This document shows positions 5,355 to 5,883 of a stretch of 5,883 bases of DNA, one piece after another; the first letter of the stretch is position 1; each line of letters starts with the position of its first letter. The DNA is taken from contig JAODAU010000381.1 of assembly GCA_025463615.1 (NCBI GenBank), positions 1 through 5,883 on the forward strand, in the 5' to 3' direction. Made by a program: the position numbers and the translations under genes. Below the pieces are notes generated by a model. That model did no database searches and had not been told where the DNA came from. It was given only the letters and a program-made list of their open reading frames with translations. Origin of the DNA: Microbacteriaceae bacterium. Its GTDB lineage: Bacteria > Actinomycetota > Actinomycetes > Actinomycetales > Microbacteriaceae.

Positions 5355-5883
5355 ATGCCCGTTGCCACCCCCGACCAGTACGCCGAGATGCTCGACAAGG
5401 CGAAGGCCAACGGCTTCGCCTACCCGGCCTTCAACGTCTCGTCGTCGCAGACGATCAACGCCGTGCTGCAGGGCCTCACCGAGGCGGGGTCGGATGGCAT
5501 CATCCAGGTCACCACCGGTGGCGCCGACTACTTCGCGGGCCACACCGTGAAGAACCGTGCCGCGGGCGCCCTCGCGATGGCCGGGTTCGTCACCGAGGTC
5601 GCCAAGAACTACCCCGTCACGGTCGCGCTGCACACGGACCACTGCCCCAAGGACGCCCTCGCCGGCTTCGTCGAGCCGCTCATCGCGGCATCCGAGGCCG
5701 AGGTCCGCGCCGGGCGCAACCCCATCTTCCAGTCGCACATGTGGGATGGCTCGGCCGTGCCGCTCGACGAGAACCTCGCCATCGCCAAGGACCTGCTGCC
5801 GCGCATGAAGGCGATCAACGCCATTCTCGAGGTGGAGATCGGCGTCGTCGGCGGCGAGGAGGACGGCGTCAGCCACGAGATCA
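5355..5883 (+). CDS. fbaA: Class II fructose-bisphosphate aldolase, 5' part
   Basis: This zinc enzyme cleaves fructose-1,6-bisphosphate to dihydroxyacetone phosphate and glyceraldehyde-3-phosphate in glycolysis and runs backward in gluconeogenesis. The window holds 176 codons, roughly half of the usual 340-360, and the frame is open at the right edge. The product starts MPVATPDQYAEMLDKAKANG. ALHTDHCPKD at 91-100 contains the catalytic Asp95 and zinc ligand His96 (equivalent to Asp109 and His110 of E. coli FbaA). SHMWDGS at 127-133 follows, then LEVEIGVVGGEEDGV at 158-172 with the conserved acidic cluster. This is the FbaA type (class IIA), not the tagatose type. It has a clear -10 box and a strong ribosome site and diverges from the small unknown gene. 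Confidence 0.97.
   Translation, partial: MPVATPDQYAEMLDKAKANGFAYPAFNVSSSQTINAVLQGLTEAGSDGIIQVTTGGADYFAGHTVKNRAAGALAMAGFVTEVAKNYPVTVALHTDHCPKDALAGFVEPLIAASEAEVRAGRNPIFQSHMWDGSAVPLDENLAIAKDLLPRMKAINAILEVEIGVVGGEEDGVSHEI

Noticed and set aside
5139..5876. 245-codon minus-strand open frame across the fbaA start and promoter
   Set aside because: It is antisense to fbaA, whose active-site motifs are unmistakable, and it spans the control region.

Overview
This window looks like chromosomal DNA from a high-GC actinobacterium, most likely of the Microbacteriaceae type. The evidence is strong G/C bias at third codon positions, several starts preceded by a -10-like hexamer but no ribosome binding site, an F420-type flavoprotein start at the left edge, and frequent GGATGCC/GGCATCC words. 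It holds five complete or nearly complete genes and two genes cut by the window edges. No rRNA, tRNA, insertion sequence, CRISPR array or phage gene was seen. No stretch longer than about 170 bases lacks a gene.

Left part, minus strand (1-1527): a CoA-acylating methylmalonate-semialdehyde dehydrogenase (mmsA). Its frame is broken by one extra base in a run of seven C's at 177-183. The stop of the repaired frame lies 4 bases before the start of a probable LLM-class, F420-type flavin oxidoreductase that runs off the left edge. This pair suggests a catabolic operon, possibly for pyrimidine or hydantoin breakdown.

Middle, plus strand (1643-3772): a stand-alone MOSC-domain protein, followed 12 bases later by rmuC, a membrane-anchored coiled-coil protein with a nuclease-like domain. 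The rmuC stop faces the stop of glpX with only 3 bases between them.

Right part (3776-5883): class II fructose-1,6-bisphosphatase (glpX, minus) and a small unrecognised protein upstream of it on the same strand. A 170-base divergent control region follows, then the first 176 codons of class II fructose-bisphosphate aldolase (fbaA, plus). GlpX and FbaA act on the same metabolite, fructose-1,6-bisphosphate. The conserved gene between them is therefore the best candidate here for an uncharacterised function linked to central carbon metabolism, though nothing in its sequence proves that.

I did not find a clearly new multi-gene system. The points most worth checking are the mmsA frameshift, the run of apparently leaderless starts, the over-represented heptamer, and the small protein with the palindrome in its divergent promoter region.
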